From contig NZ_JADKPR010000034.1 in assembly GCF_015351475.1 (NCBI RefSeq), positions 1 to 45,099 on the forward strand: a DNA stretch of 45,099 nucleotides, written 5' to 3'. Numbering within the stretch: position 1 is the first letter of the stretch; every line of letters begins with the position of its first letter. The translations under genes and the position numbers were made by a program. Below the pieces are notes generated by a model that saw nothing but the letters and a program-made list of their open reading frames with translations, had not been told where the DNA came from and ran no database searches. Positions 18,536-28,034 of the stretch are shown in pieces. Origin of the DNA: Flavobacterium sp. HJJ. Its GTDB lineage: Bacteria > Bacteroidota > Bacteroidia > Flavobacteriales > Flavobacteriaceae.

Positions 18536-21500
18536 ATGAAAAAGATATTATTTTTATGCATTCCGCTGTTTTTAATGTTTCAATTTTCTTTTAGTCAATC
18601 CGCAAGCAGTTATACTTTTACGTCCATACAAGGTAATTACATTTCGCTTGGCGGAGTTGCAGGAGTTGTTGACACATCACTATCTGCAACAGCAGATACG
18701 GGTGTTTCTACTAGTATCACTTTACCGTTTTCCGTTACTTTTGCAGGCACAGTTTATTCTACAATACAAGTTTCGCCCAATGGATGGCTTAGTTTTGGCA
18801 CGCCGATAGTAACAGACGCTCAAAACAGTACCAATTCCCTGGCAAATGCAGGTGTTATAAAACCTGTTTTGTTTCCTTTGTGGGATGATTTAAAATGTAC
18901 TGTAAAGCCAAGATATATAACAACCGGAATTTATCCACACAGAAGGTTTAAGGTGGAATGGAGCCAGCAGAAATGGGATGCACAGTCTTCGGGAGATACG
19001 GTTTCGTTTCAGGTTTGGTTTTTTGAAACTACAAATGTAATTGAATATTTATATAGTCAGGGAGCCACATCGGTTTCCAATGGTTCAGGAGGTGCATCAA
19101 TTGGAATGTGTGATGCAAATGGAAATTATTTGGCACTTACAAATTCTGGAACAAGTCCAGCTGCTGATTATACTGTTTTTACAGATAACATTGCCGCTAA
19201 GCCGGCATCTGGGCAGATTTATAGATTTACGCCGCCATCTTCCGCAGGATTGGAAGCCAGTAAATATTGTTTTTCTGCTTCAGCAGCCACTTATGGGATT
19301 TTAACTTCGACTTCACCTGTGGGGGGGATTGGTGCAGTAGATGACGATGGTATTACAAATCCCATTACACTGGATTTTCCTTTTACCTTTGGCGGTACTG
19401 CTTATACAAATATAATTGTGTCTCCAAACGGCTGGCTTACTTTTGGATCGCCTACTACAATTACAAATACTCAGAATGCTGTCAATAGTGTCACAAACGC
19501 TGCGTTGATAAAACCTGCTCTGATGCCGCTTTGGGATGATTTGAAATGTACTGAAAAAATAAGGTACATTACGGCAGATGCCGCTCCTAATAGGATATTT
19601 AAGATAGAATGGTATCATCAAAAATGGGATCATACTGCCAATGGAGATGTTATATCTTTTCAGATATGGCTTTATGAAAGTTCTAATATAATAGAGTATT
19701 ATTACAATCAAGAAACAATAGCTGTAAAATCACCATCGGCAACTATTGGGATTTACGATGCAAACGGTAATTATTTGACTTTAAATAATTCAAGTGCAAG
19801 TCCTACGGCTCAGTCTGCTGTTTTTACAACAGATATCGCTGCTAAGCCAGCATCGGGACAAGTCTATCGATTTACACCGCCGCCTACAATATCCTATCCA
19901 GGTAATGCTTACATCGCTATTGGGAAAGTGGCCGTTACACAAAGCGGCACAACAGGCGGAACGTATTCGGCAACGCCTCCTGGACTGAGCTTGAATACTT
20001 CGACTGGTGAAGTTAATTTAGCAGCCAGCGCAGGGGGAATATTTACTATTGTTTATACTGTGGCGGGCTGTTCTAATGCATCAGCAGTAATGACTATTTT
20101 TCCTTTGCTGCCCATTCCTGCTGCTACTGTGACAGAGGCTTCCTGCGCTGCAGGTACAGACGGGGCGATTACAATAACGAATATGAACAATGCCATAAAA
20201 TTTATAAGAGCCGATAATGATTACATTGATTTAGGAAGTTCGCTGCTTTCTAATAGAAGTGCATTCACTATTGAAGGCTGGATTAAATTTAATATCGCAG
20301 ATGTTACGGGCAGGATGAGTTTATTTGGGCAGAATGATGCCATAGAATTTGGATTTGCCAATTCAACAACTATTGAGCTTTCAACACCAGTTACAGGGGC
20401 AGTTACTGCAACACTCCCAGCTTCTCTTGGGGATGGATCCTGGCATCATATAGCAGCTGTAGGGAATGGTTCAACTGTCAAGATCTATTTAAATGGTGTC
20501 AGTGTTGCTGTAACAGGAGGTGTTGTTACTACTTCAAATTATGGCAGTTCCTCAAATAACGCTAAGATTGGAAGCGGCGTCTATAATGTAACTGGTGATT
20601 CATTTACAGGACAGGTCGCAAAGTTAGGGCTTTACAGCACGGCACTTTCGGCGAACGCTATCGCTGCTTTGGCTTTTGGACCTACAACGTATTCAGGTTA
20701 CGAAACTGGAATTATAGCAGGTTATAATGTTGCCATAGGTTCTGGAACTATAATTTATTCTTATCCGGCCGGTAATAACGGAACTTTCCAGAATAGTCCT
20801 GAATGGATAGATCCTTATACTTATGTCTGGCAGAAAACAGGAGATGCTGTTTTTTCAGCTACCACAAAGAATTTAACTAATTTATCAACTGGTGAATATA
20901 AAGTTACTGTCTCGTTAATTGGTGTGAGCAGTCCTAATGGAGCTACATTTACAGTAGGTTCTGCCAGTGTAGTGACTGCATTAGCAGGAACAGGAGCAGG
21001 ATGCAGTAATAGCATTACAGCAAATTGGACTGCATCAGCGGGAGCTGTAAGTTATTCGCTGGATGTCGCTGCTGATTCTGATTTTACCAATTTTGTTTCT
21101 GGTTTCAATAACTTAAATGTTGGGAACGTAACGAGCTATGCAGTGGCAGGATTATCGGCTGGAAATGTTTATTATAGAGTACGAAAAAACAGCAGCTGCG
21201 GAGTGAGTACAAGTTCAAATGTAATTACTTACGCTACGCTGCAGATAAATTCGCCAACAGCTATTAGTGCCTCAAATTTATCATGCAGCGGTTTCGATGC
21301 TAATTGGAATGCGGTTTCTGGTGCTGATGCTTATTATTTAGATGTGTCCACAAATCCTGCATTTAGCAGTTTCGTATCAGGCTATAATAGTTTATATGTT
21401 GGTAATGTCACATCAATTTCAGTAATTGGACTAGCTTCTGGATTCAGTTATTATTACAGGGTACGGTCATCAAACGCGACTTGCGGTACAGTCGTTACGC

Positions 21501-23419
21501 CGTCTAATGTAATTCAGGCTGATATTGATTTAGCGCCTGCTTCGCCAGTGATTGGACTAGTGCAGCAGATTAGTTGTACCAGACCAGGAGGAAGTGTTGC
21601 ATTAAGCGGGCTGCCGGCAGGCAATTGGAGTTTAAATTTTAGTAATGGCGATACGTATTCAGGCAGAGGAACTACAGTAACTATTCCAGGACTGGCATCA
21701 GGGAATTATACCGTGGCAGTTTCAGAAGGGGGATGTTTTTCTGCTAATTCTGCAAATATTCCGATTGCATCATCTACTATTTCAGACACTTCCTGGGATG
21801 GGGCTGTTTGGTCGAATGGGACGCCTTCTCTTTCAAAAAGAGCTGTTTTTAACGGAGCTGTATCTGATACATTTACAGTTTCGTCCAATACGGATATGTG
21901 TTCCTGCCAAATTAATTCGGGTTCAGTAGTCGTTAATTCGGGAGTTGTATTATATATAGAAGGAGGTCTTGATATTGTGTCTACTACTAATATGACATTT
22001 CAGAATAATGCGAGCTTGGTTCAGGGCAGTGATACTGCTGTTAATTCGGGCGATATTATTTATAAGCGCAGTACTTCTCCTGTAAAAGATTTTGATTATG
22101 TATATTGGAGTTCACCCGTGGCCGATCAGACACTCGGACTTATGTCGCCTAGCAGTGATAAATACTGGAGTTATGCTAATGGAGCTTGGGTTTCAGAGTC
22201 AGCCGGCAGTATAATGACTGCAGGAAAAGGCTTTATTGCCAGAGTGCCTCGGTATACTTCTCCCCAAAATGTAGAATTTATTGGAATACCAAATAATGGC
22301 TCTATATCAATAGCCGCACAGGGAGTGATGAAGACCAATTTAATAGGAAATCCATATGCTTCTGCATTAAATGCTGATTTATTTATAACAGATAATTCTT
22401 CAATAATAAATGGTGCCTTATACTTTTGGACACACAATACTTCCAGAACATTAAATAATACGAGTACTAAATTTATATATACTTCTGATGATTATGCGAC
22501 TTATAATTTTACAGGAGGAGTGGCTACTGCAGTGGCTGCAAAAAGTACAGATATAAATGGAGACGGAATTGGTGATGGGACACAGCCTTCAGGTAAGATT
22601 GCTGCGGGCCAGTCTTTTTTTGTAGTCAGCAAAATTGCCGGGAATTTTACATTTACTAATTCACAGCGGGTTTCAGCTGTTGGGGCTAACAGCCAATTTT
22701 TTAAACAGACTAATGCTGCTAAAACTGCAGGAATTGAAAAGAACAGAATTTGGCTTAATCTGACCAATGACGGCGGTGCTTTCAAGCAGTTATTGGTTGG
22801 TTATTTAACAGGTGCTACTAATGATTTTGATAATCTGTATGATGGAATCTCACTTAACGGGAATGCATATGTAGATTTTTTCAGCATAAACAATTCAGGG
22901 AGTTATACCATTCAGGGACGTAAGCTTCCATTTGATGAAGCTGATGAAGTGCCATTGGGTTACAAAAGCACTATAGCAGGAACGTTTCAGATCAGTATTG
23001 AAAAAACGGACGGAGTTCTGGCTAATCATGCAGTTTATTTAGAAGATAAAACAATGAATACTATGTATGATCTGACTAAAGGAGCATATTCTTTTACTAC
23101 TGCTGCCGGAGAGTTTAAAAACCGTTTTGTGCTTCGTTATTCTACAGCTTCTAAACTGGGTACAGATGACAATGAAGCCAATGAAAAAGGAGTCGTTGTT
23201 TCGTTAAAAAACAGCCAGATAAAAATTAATTCTTTCGGCCAGATTATGTCTTCAGTTAAGGTGTATGATTTGAAAGGCAGTCTGCTTTATGAGAACAATA
23301 AAGTGGATAGCAATGAATTTACTGTAAATCATTTAGCTGTCAGCAGTCAGGTATTGATTGTTTCAGTTCAATTAGAGAGCGGTAAGAGAATCAGCGAAAA
23401 AATTGTCTTTCATAATTAA
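18536..23419 (+). CDS. Giant T9SS-secreted adhesin-like protein 4
   Basis: 1627 residues from the ATG at 18536. An ATT upstream in the same frame (18509) is less likely, since the signal peptide MKKILFLCIPLFLMFQFSFS starts at 18536. Two tandem beta-sandwich domains of nidogen-like type follow (about 22-235 and 240-448; motifs SPNGWL.FG, LWDDLKC). A SprB-like repeat is split by a LamG/concanavalin-like domain (about 553-755; FTIEGWIKF, DGSWHHIAAV). Two fibronectin III domains (about 815-1000), a SprB-like domain, and the shared module from about 1080 follow. The tail is a ChiA-like (type C) T9SS signal. The module contains a calcium-loop-like DINGDGIGDG, absent from genes 1-3. A G7 tract lies at 19321-19327. 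LamG suggests glycan or protein binding at the surface; the ligand is unknown. Confidence 0.9.
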   Translation: MKKILFLCIPLFLMFQFSFSQSASSYTFTSIQGNYISLGGVAGVVDTSLSATADTGVSTSITLPFSVTFAGTVYSTIQVSPNGWLSFGTPIVTDAQNSTNSLANAGVIKPVLFPLWDDLKCTVKPRYITTGIYPHRRFKVEWSQQKWDAQSSGDTVSFQVWFFETTNVIEYLYSQGATSVSNGSGGASIGMCDANGNYLALTNSGTSPAADYTVFTDNIAAKPASGQIYRFTPPSSAGLEASKYCFSASAATYGILTSTSPVGGIGAVDDDGITNPITLDFPFTFGGTAYTNIIVSPNGWLTFGSPTTITNTQNAVNSVTNAALIKPALMPLWDDLKCTEKIRYITADAAPNRIFKIEWYHQKWDHTANGDVISFQIWLYESSNIIEYYYNQETIAVKSPSATIGIYDANGNYLTLNNSSASPTAQSAVFTTDIAAKPASGQVYRFTPPPTISYPGNAYIAIGKVAVTQSGTTGGTYSATPPGLSLNTSTGEVNLAASAGGIFTIVYTVAGCSNASAVMTIFPLLPIPAATVTEASCAAGTDGAITITNMNNAIKFIRADNDYIDLGSSLLSNRSAFTIEGWIKFNIADVTGRMSLFGQNDAIEFGFANSTTIELSTPVTGAVTATLPASLGDGSWHHIAAVGNGSTVKIYLNGVSVAVTGGVVTTSNYGSSSNNAKIGSGVYNVTGDSFTGQVAKLGLYSTALSANAIAALAFGPTTYSGYETGIIAGYNVAIGSGTIIYSYPAGNNGTFQNSPEWIDPYTYVWQKTGDAVFSATTKNLTNLSTGEYKVTVSLIGVSSPNGATFTVGSASVVTALAGTGAGCSNSITANWTASAGAVSYSLDVAADSDFTNFVSGFNNLNVGNVTSYAVAGLSAGNVYYRVRKNSSCGVSTSSNVITYATLQINSPTAISASNLSCSGFDANWNAVSGADAYYLDVSTNPAFSSFVSGYNSLYVGNVTSISVIGLASGFSYYYRVRSSNATCGTVVTPSNVIQADIDLAPASPVIGLVQQISCTRPGGSVALSGLPAGNWSLNFSNGDTYSGRGTTVTIPGLASGNYTVAVSEGGCFSANSANIPIASSTISDTSWDGAVWSNGTPSLSKRAVFNGAVSDTFTVSSNTDMCSCQINSGSVVVNSGVVLYIEGGLDIVSTTNMTFQNNASLVQGSDTAVNSGDIIYKRSTSPVKDFDYVYWSSPVADQTLGLMSPSSDKYWSYANGAWVSESAGSIMTAGKGFIARVPRYTSPQNVEFIGIPNNGSISIAAQGVMKTNLIGNPYASALNADLFITDNSSIINGALYFWTHNTSRTLNNTSTKFIYTSDDYATYNFTGGVATAVAAKSTDINGDGIGDGTQPSGKIAAGQSFFVVSKIAGNFTFTNSQRVSAVGANSQFFKQTNAAKTAGIEKNRIWLNLTNDGGAFKQLLVGYLTGATNDFDNLYDGISLNGNAYVDFFSINNSGSYTIQGRKLPFDEADEVPLGYKSTIAGTFQISIEKTDGVLANHAVYLEDKTMNTMYDLTKGAYSFTTAAGEFKNRFVLRYSTASKLGTDDNEANEKGVVVSLKNSQIKINSFGQIMSSVKVYDLKGSLLYENNKVDSNEFTVNHLAVSSQVLIVSVQLESGKRISEKIVFHN
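19321..19327 (+). repeat. G7 homopolymer in adhesin 4 coding sequence
   Basis: Seven G in an AT-rich gene, in frame as part of PVGGIG at about residue 263. Losing one G gives a TAG seven codons after the tract begins, and gaining one gives a TGA within ten, so a slip in either direction would truncate the protein early. Confidence 0.85.
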
Positions 23420-23512
23420 TAGAAGCTAAAAGTGATTATACTCTGCTGAAGAAATTAAGCTTCTTCTTAAAAGTACTTTTTTGTTCTATTGTTACCATTT
23501 TAAGTTTTTTTT
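23420..23512 (+). other. Spacer after gene 4 with weak hairpin
   Basis: GAAGAA and TTCTTC around 23447-23468 form a short stem, followed at a distance by a TTTTTT run. It may be the gene 4 terminator. The conserved hairpin of genes 1-3 is absent here. Confidence 0.35.
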
Positions 23513-23616
23513 ATACCATTTATAAATATAAAATGATCTAATTTTTATCCCCTCTCCTTGGGAGAGGGCTAGGGTGAGGAAAAACAAAAAGACTGTTTTA
23601 TATTCATAAATGGTAT
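23513..23616. repeat. 104-bp palindromic repeat element (full copy)
   Basis: The ends are inverted repeats of about 21 bases (ATACCATTTATAAATATAAA... and its complement with one change). The centre holds a hairpin CCCTCTCCTTGGGAGAGGG followed by CTAGGGTGAGG. The right half matches 18065-18119 in inverted orientation. It has no coding capacity and looks like a MITE or REP-type element. Confidence 0.85.
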
Positions 23617-23787
23617 TATTTGTTCAAGCACAGTAATTTAAAACAAAAGCACTTAGATATTTTCTCAGGGTTAACAGGTCAAATATTTTATCATAAGATT
23701 TTTTATAACCAGATACATTTAAGTAAATGGTATTAGCGATATATACTGAATTGTTTGTATTTCAAATCATTAATAAATGGGAAAACT

Positions 23788-26769
23788 ATGAATAAAAACT
23801 ACTTTGTTTTCGGTGCATTGACAATAACAGCTAATACAGCTCACTTTTTACTGCTGCTGTTTTTTTTTGTTTCATTTCCTTTTTATAGTCAGACCATTAA
23901 TAAGACTTTAGTTCAGGCATCGAGTCCTCTTGTTGTTCCAGCAGGAATTCTTAGTTTAACTGTGAATTGCTGGGGAGCTGGCGGCGGTGGCGGCGGTTCT
24001 AATTTTTTAAGCGCAGCTGGCGGTGGCGGTGGCGGCGGGAGTTTCAAAACAGGAACAGTTTCTGTTACACCTGTTGCAGCGAATGCTCAAATTAGTTATA
24101 CTATTGGTCAGGGAGGGACAGGAGGTATATCAACAACAATGAATGGTACTGACGGCGGATCAACTATTTTTTCTACAGTAACTGCGAGTGGAGGAACTGG
24201 AGGAAAAGGAGCTACTTCTAATGGGAATTATGGCGCTGGAGGTGCAGGCGGTGTCACTTCTGGTGGCTTTTCAGGGGGTACAGGTGCTAGTGCTGCCAAC
24301 GTTGTCATAATAGGTTTGTCAAGCGGAGGCGGCGGAGGCGGTGCTGGTTCAGGTTCAGTTGGTTTAGCAGCGAGCGGAACTACGGGTGGCACTGGGGGTA
24401 CTGGTAGTGGTGGTACAGGCGGATCGGGTAGGACATTACTTGGTTCTGGAGGTGATGGTGCCGATTTTGGCGGCGGTGGCGGTGGCGGTCTTACATTGTT
24501 GAGCTTGGCTAATAGTACAGGAGGAAAAGGAGGAAATGGTCAAATTACTGTAAGCTATACGTGTCCAATTTATAGTATTGCAAATAATGTCACGGCTTCA
24601 GATGCTTGTGTCAGTTCAGGAACATCGACTGTGACAGTAAGCTCCAGCGCTGCAGGATTGCCGATAGGAACTTATACAGTAGTTTATGATAGAAGTCTTC
24701 CGGCGGGAACTAATCTTGAAGCTTCCATGGTGGTTACAGTTGCTGGAAGCGGGACTTTTACAGCAGATGGATTAACGACTAACGGGACAAGTACAATAAC
24801 TATAACAAAATTAAAATCGGTTGATTGTGAAAGCACAATGAGTGCTAATAATACCGCTAATGTTTCGGTAAGTATTTTTCCAGGTACGCCTGTTTTAGGA
24901 ACTACGACACAGCCAAATTGTATTGTGTCAACTGGAAGTATCATCTTAAGCGGATTGCCCGTTTCAGGAACTGTATATCAAACAGGAACTGTGCCTAATA
25001 GTTATTCCATTTCTAATGCCACAGGTACTATGACTATTTCAGGTTTAGCTGCGGGTAATTATACTTTCTCGTCAGCAAGCGGTTTGTGTCTTTCGTCATC
25101 GACTGGAAACGTTGTAATCAATTCACCAGTTACTAAAACTTGGGGCGGTTCTTCATGGTCGCCTGCAGGAGAACCTTCTTTGGATAATGCAGTTATTTTT
25201 TCAGGAAATGCAGTTATAACTTCACCATTAAATGCATGTTCGTGCCAAATTAATTCTGGGGTAAGTATAGTAGTTGGTGCTGCACTGGCAAACAACAGTA
25301 ATGCTGTCGTAACGATTCAGAGCGGACTGAATGTACAAGGAACACTAACATTTGAAAATAATTCGGGTTTAATTCAGTTAAATGATAATGGGGTCAATTC
25401 GGGGAGTATTATTTATAAACGGACCACATCAGCTGTAAAAGATTTTGATTATGTGTACTGGAGCTCACCAGTAACGGGACAGACATTAGGGCTTTTATCG
25501 CCTAACAGTGATAAATACTGGAGTTATGCTAATGGAGCTTGGGTTTCAGAGTCTACTGGAAGTGTTATGACTGCTGCAAAGGGTTTTATTGCCAGAGTGC
25601 CGCCATCAGTTTCTTCTCAAAGTGTTGTGTTTACCGGAGCTCCAAACAATGGTTCAATTTCTATAACCGGACAGGGAGTGATGAAAACCAATTTAATTGG
25701 AAATCCATATGCATCTGCTGTAGATGCCAATTTATTTATTGCAGGTAATATTTCGATAATCAGCGGTCCTTTATATTTTTGGACACATAATACTTCCAGA
25801 AGTTTAAATAATGCTGGTACTAAGTTTGTATATACTTCTGATGATTATGCGACTTATAATTTTACAGGGGGTGTGGCTACTGCCGCGGCCGCTAAAAGTA
25901 CGGATATAAATGGAGACGGAATTGGAGACGGCTCACAGCCATCGGGTAAGATCGCTGCCGGCCAGTCCTTTTTTGTAGTCAGCAAAATTGCCGGTAGTTT
26001 TACATTTACTAATTCAATGCGGGTTTCTGCCAGCGGATCTAACAGTCAGTTTTTCAGACAGGCAAATACAGTTAAAAAAGAAAAAACCGAAACGAACAGA
26101 ATCTGGCTTAATCTGACCAATGATGGCGGCGCTTTCAAACAATTATTGATTGGATATATTACTGGAGCCACTAATGATTTTGATAATCTGTATGATGGTG
26201 TAAGCCGCAATGGGAATGCATTTATTGATTTTTTCAGTATTAACAATTCTGAAAATTATACTATTCAGGGGCGTCAGCTTCCATTTGATGAAGCTGATGA
26301 AGTGCCATTGGGTTATAAAAGCACTATAGCAGGAGCATTTGAAATAAGTATTGAGAAGACTGATGGAGTATTGACTAATCACGCTGTTTATTTAGAAGAC
26401 AAAACAGCCGGAACAATTTATGATCTGACCAAAGGCTCTTATTCTTTTACGACTGGAATTGGAGAGTTTAAAAACCGTTTTGTACTTAGGTATACAAAGA
26501 GTTCACTGGAAACAGATGATTTTGGAAGAAAGAGAAAAGGAGCAGCTGTGCTGTTAGAAAATCAGCAGATAAAAATTGATTCCTTTGATCAGATTATGTC
26601 TTCTGTAAAAGTATATGATTTGAAAGGAAACCTGCTTTATGAGAATAATAAAGTGGATAAAAACGAATTTAGAATAGATCATATAACGGCCAGCAATCAG
26701 CTGTTGATTGTTGCAGTACAGCTGGAAAACGGAAAAAGAATCAGCGAGAAAATCATTTTTAAGGATTAA
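23788..26769 (+). CDS. T9SS-secreted glycine-rich surface protein 5
   Basis: 993 residues from the ATG at 23788; a TTG 33 bases upstream in frame is less likely because the signal peptide (MNKNYFVFGAL..., hydrophobic to about residue 34, ending YSQ) starts here. Residues about 35-260 form a glycine-rich domain with GGGGGGS and GGTGG runs, of the type seen in bacterial surface proteins that begin with a W.AGGGGGG pattern. Ig-like and SprB-like domains follow, then the shared module from about residue 450, closest to gene 4 (SDKYWSYANGAWVSES; DINGDGIGDG loop), and a ChiA-like (type C) T9SS signal. It is the smallest member of the array. A T9 run lies in the signal peptide coding region. Role at the surface is inferred; no enzyme motif is seen. 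Confidence 0.88.
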   Translation: MNKNYFVFGALTITANTAHFLLLLFFFVSFPFYSQTINKTLVQASSPLVVPAGILSLTVNCWGAGGGGGGSNFLSAAGGGGGGGSFKTGTVSVTPVAANAQISYTIGQGGTGGISTTMNGTDGGSTIFSTVTASGGTGGKGATSNGNYGAGGAGGVTSGGFSGGTGASAANVVIIGLSSGGGGGGAGSGSVGLAASGTTGGTGGTGSGGTGGSGRTLLGSGGDGADFGGGGGGGLTLLSLANSTGGKGGNGQITVSYTCPIYSIANNVTASDACVSSGTSTVTVSSSAAGLPIGTYTVVYDRSLPAGTNLEASMVVTVAGSGTFTADGLTTNGTSTITITKLKSVDCESTMSANNTANVSVSIFPGTPVLGTTTQPNCIVSTGSIILSGLPVSGTVYQTGTVPNSYSISNATGTMTISGLAAGNYTFSSASGLCLSSSTGNVVINSPVTKTWGGSSWSPAGEPSLDNAVIFSGNAVITSPLNACSCQINSGVSIVVGAALANNSNAVVTIQSGLNVQGTLTFENNSGLIQLNDNGVNSGSIIYKRTTSAVKDFDYVYWSSPVTGQTLGLLSPNSDKYWSYANGAWVSESTGSVMTAAKGFIARVPPSVSSQSVVFTGAPNNGSISITGQGVMKTNLIGNPYASAVDANLFIAGNISIISGPLYFWTHNTSRSLNNAGTKFVYTSDDYATYNFTGGVATAAAAKSTDINGDGIGDGSQPSGKIAAGQSFFVVSKIAGSFTFTNSMRVSASGSNSQFFRQANTVKKEKTETNRIWLNLTNDGGAFKQLLIGYITGATNDFDNLYDGVSRNGNAFIDFFSINNSENYTIQGRQLPFDEADEVPLGYKSTIAGAFEISIEKTDGVLTNHAVYLEDKTAGTIYDLTKGSYSFTTGIGEFKNRFVLRYTKSSLETDDFGRKRKGAAVLLENQQIKIDSFDQIMSSVKVYDLKGNLLYENNKVDKNEFRIDHITASNQLLIVAVQLENGKRISEKIIFKD

Positions 26770-26801
26770 ATTTTTAACTAATGATTTACTCAAAAAAAAT
26801 A

Positions 26802-26832
26802 AAACCCCGATTTCAGGATGAAATTGGGGTTT
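26802..26832. terminator. Terminator shared by adhesin 5 and bioB
   Basis: AAACCCC and GGGGTTT bracket a longer stem (ATTTC / GAAAT) with an AGGAT loop. On the - strand it is followed by a T-rich run (TTTTATTTTTTTT), so it is strongest for bioB. It also lies 32 bases after the end of gene 5. Confidence 0.85.
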
Positions 26833-26852
26833 GTAATTTTATATAAAGAGGA

Positions 26853-27938
26853 TTATTTTCCTTTGATAGAAACCTCTAGATTTCTTTCGATAGTATGATT
26901 TGGGCGCGTCCATTTTGGCTTTTCTCCTAAAGACTCAAATTGAGAATCTGCAGCTTCAACTGAAGGTCTTTGTGCTGCTTTCTTAAATGGTTTTTGTGGT
27001 TTCAGCCCTAATAAATTAAACATTTTCATGTCTTCGTTTACATCTGGGTTCGGAGTTGTCAATAATTTATCACCCGCAAAAATAGAATTGGCACCAGCAA
27101 AGAAACACATGGCCTGGCCTTCTCGGCTCATATTCGTTCTTCCGGCAGACAAACGCACCTGTGTGTGCGGCATAACGATTCTCGTAGTTGCAACCATTCG
27201 AACCATTTCCCAGATTTCAACTGGTTTTTCATCCTGCATAGGGGTGCCTTCTACAGCAACTAATGCATTGATAGGCACGGATTCCGGCTGAGGATTTAAA
27301 GTCGACAGTGCTACAAGCATTCCAGCTCTGTCTTCAACACTTTCTCCCATTCCTATAATACCGCCGCTACATACAGTAACGCTGGTTTTACGAACATTTT
27401 CTATCGTTTGTAAACGGTCTTCGAATCCGCGGGTAGAGATTACTTCTTTGTAATAATCTTCAGAAGTATCTAGGTTATGATTGTAAGCATAAAGTCCGGC
27501 TTCTGCTAATCGCTGCGCTTGGTTTTCGGTAATCATTCCCAGAGTACAGCATACTTCCATATCCATTTTATTGATGGTGCGTACCATTTCTAATACCTGG
27601 TCAAATTCAGGACCGTCTTTCACATTTCTCCAGGCAGCTCCCATACATACGCGTGAAGAACCTCCGGATTTGGCTTGAAGTGCCTGCGCTTTTACTTGGT
27701 TTACCGACATTAAATCGTTTCCTTCAACGCCAGTATTGTATCTTGCCGCCTGCGGACAATACCCGCAGTCTTCAGAACAGCCGCCTGTTTTAATAGATAC
27801 TAAAGTTGATACTTGAACTACATTTGGGTCATGGTGTTCCCTATGGATAGTAGCCGCTTCAAAAAGCAGATCCATCATAGGTTTATTATAAATAGCAATT
27901 ATTTCTTCTTTTGTCCAGTTGTGTTTTGTGATACTCAT
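26853..27938 (-). CDS. bioB: Biotin synthase BioB
   Basis: Inserts sulfur into dethiobiotin to make biotin, the last step of biotin synthesis, as a cytosolic radical SAM enzyme. The CSEDCGYC segment holds the CxxxCxxC ligands of the 4Fe-4S cluster; YNHNLDTS, CSGGIIGMGE and RLSAGR are typical of the family. 361 residues, close to the usual length. I chose the ATG at 27938: the in-frame TTG at 27962 lies inside the -7 box TACTTTTG, and AAAGGA precedes the ATG. The promoter lies directly upstream, so it is probably transcribed alone. No other biotin gene is in the window. Confidence 0.97.
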   Translation of the reverse strand: MSITKHNWTKEEIIAIYNKPMMDLLFEAATIHREHHDPNVVQVSTLVSIKTGGCSEDCGYCPQAARYNTGVEGNDLMSVNQVKAQALQAKSGGSSRVCMGAAWRNVKDGPEFDQVLEMVRTINKMDMEVCCTLGMITENQAQRLAEAGLYAYNHNLDTSEDYYKEVISTRGFEDRLQTIENVRKTSVTVCSGGIIGMGESVEDRAGMLVALSTLNPQPESVPINALVAVEGTPMQDEKPVEIWEMVRMVATTRIVMPHTQVRLSAGRTNMSREGQAMCFFAGANSIFAGDKLLTTPNPDVNEDMKMFNLLGLKPQKPFKKAAQRPSVEAADSQFESLGEKPKWTRPNHTIERNLEVSIKGK

Positions 27939-27959
27939 TGATCCTTTATTTTGATGCTT

Positions 27960-27990
27960 CAAAAGTAATCAAATTGTTATAAACAACCAA
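27960..27990 (-). promoter_or_regulatory. bioB promoter
   Basis: On the - strand, TTG (27990-27988), 20 bases, then TACTTTTG (27967-27960), an exact TAnnTTTG. The ATG at 27938 is 21 bases further on, giving a short leader. Confidence 0.6.
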
Positions 27991-28034
27991 CGAACGGTCT
28001 TTAAAATGACTTATTTCGAATTGATTAAAATAGT

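Noticed and set aside
23860..23868. T9 run in the signal peptide of adhesin 5 as a phase switch
   Set aside because: T runs of this size are common in such AT-rich DNA, so it is much weaker evidence than the G7 tract; kept only as a note.
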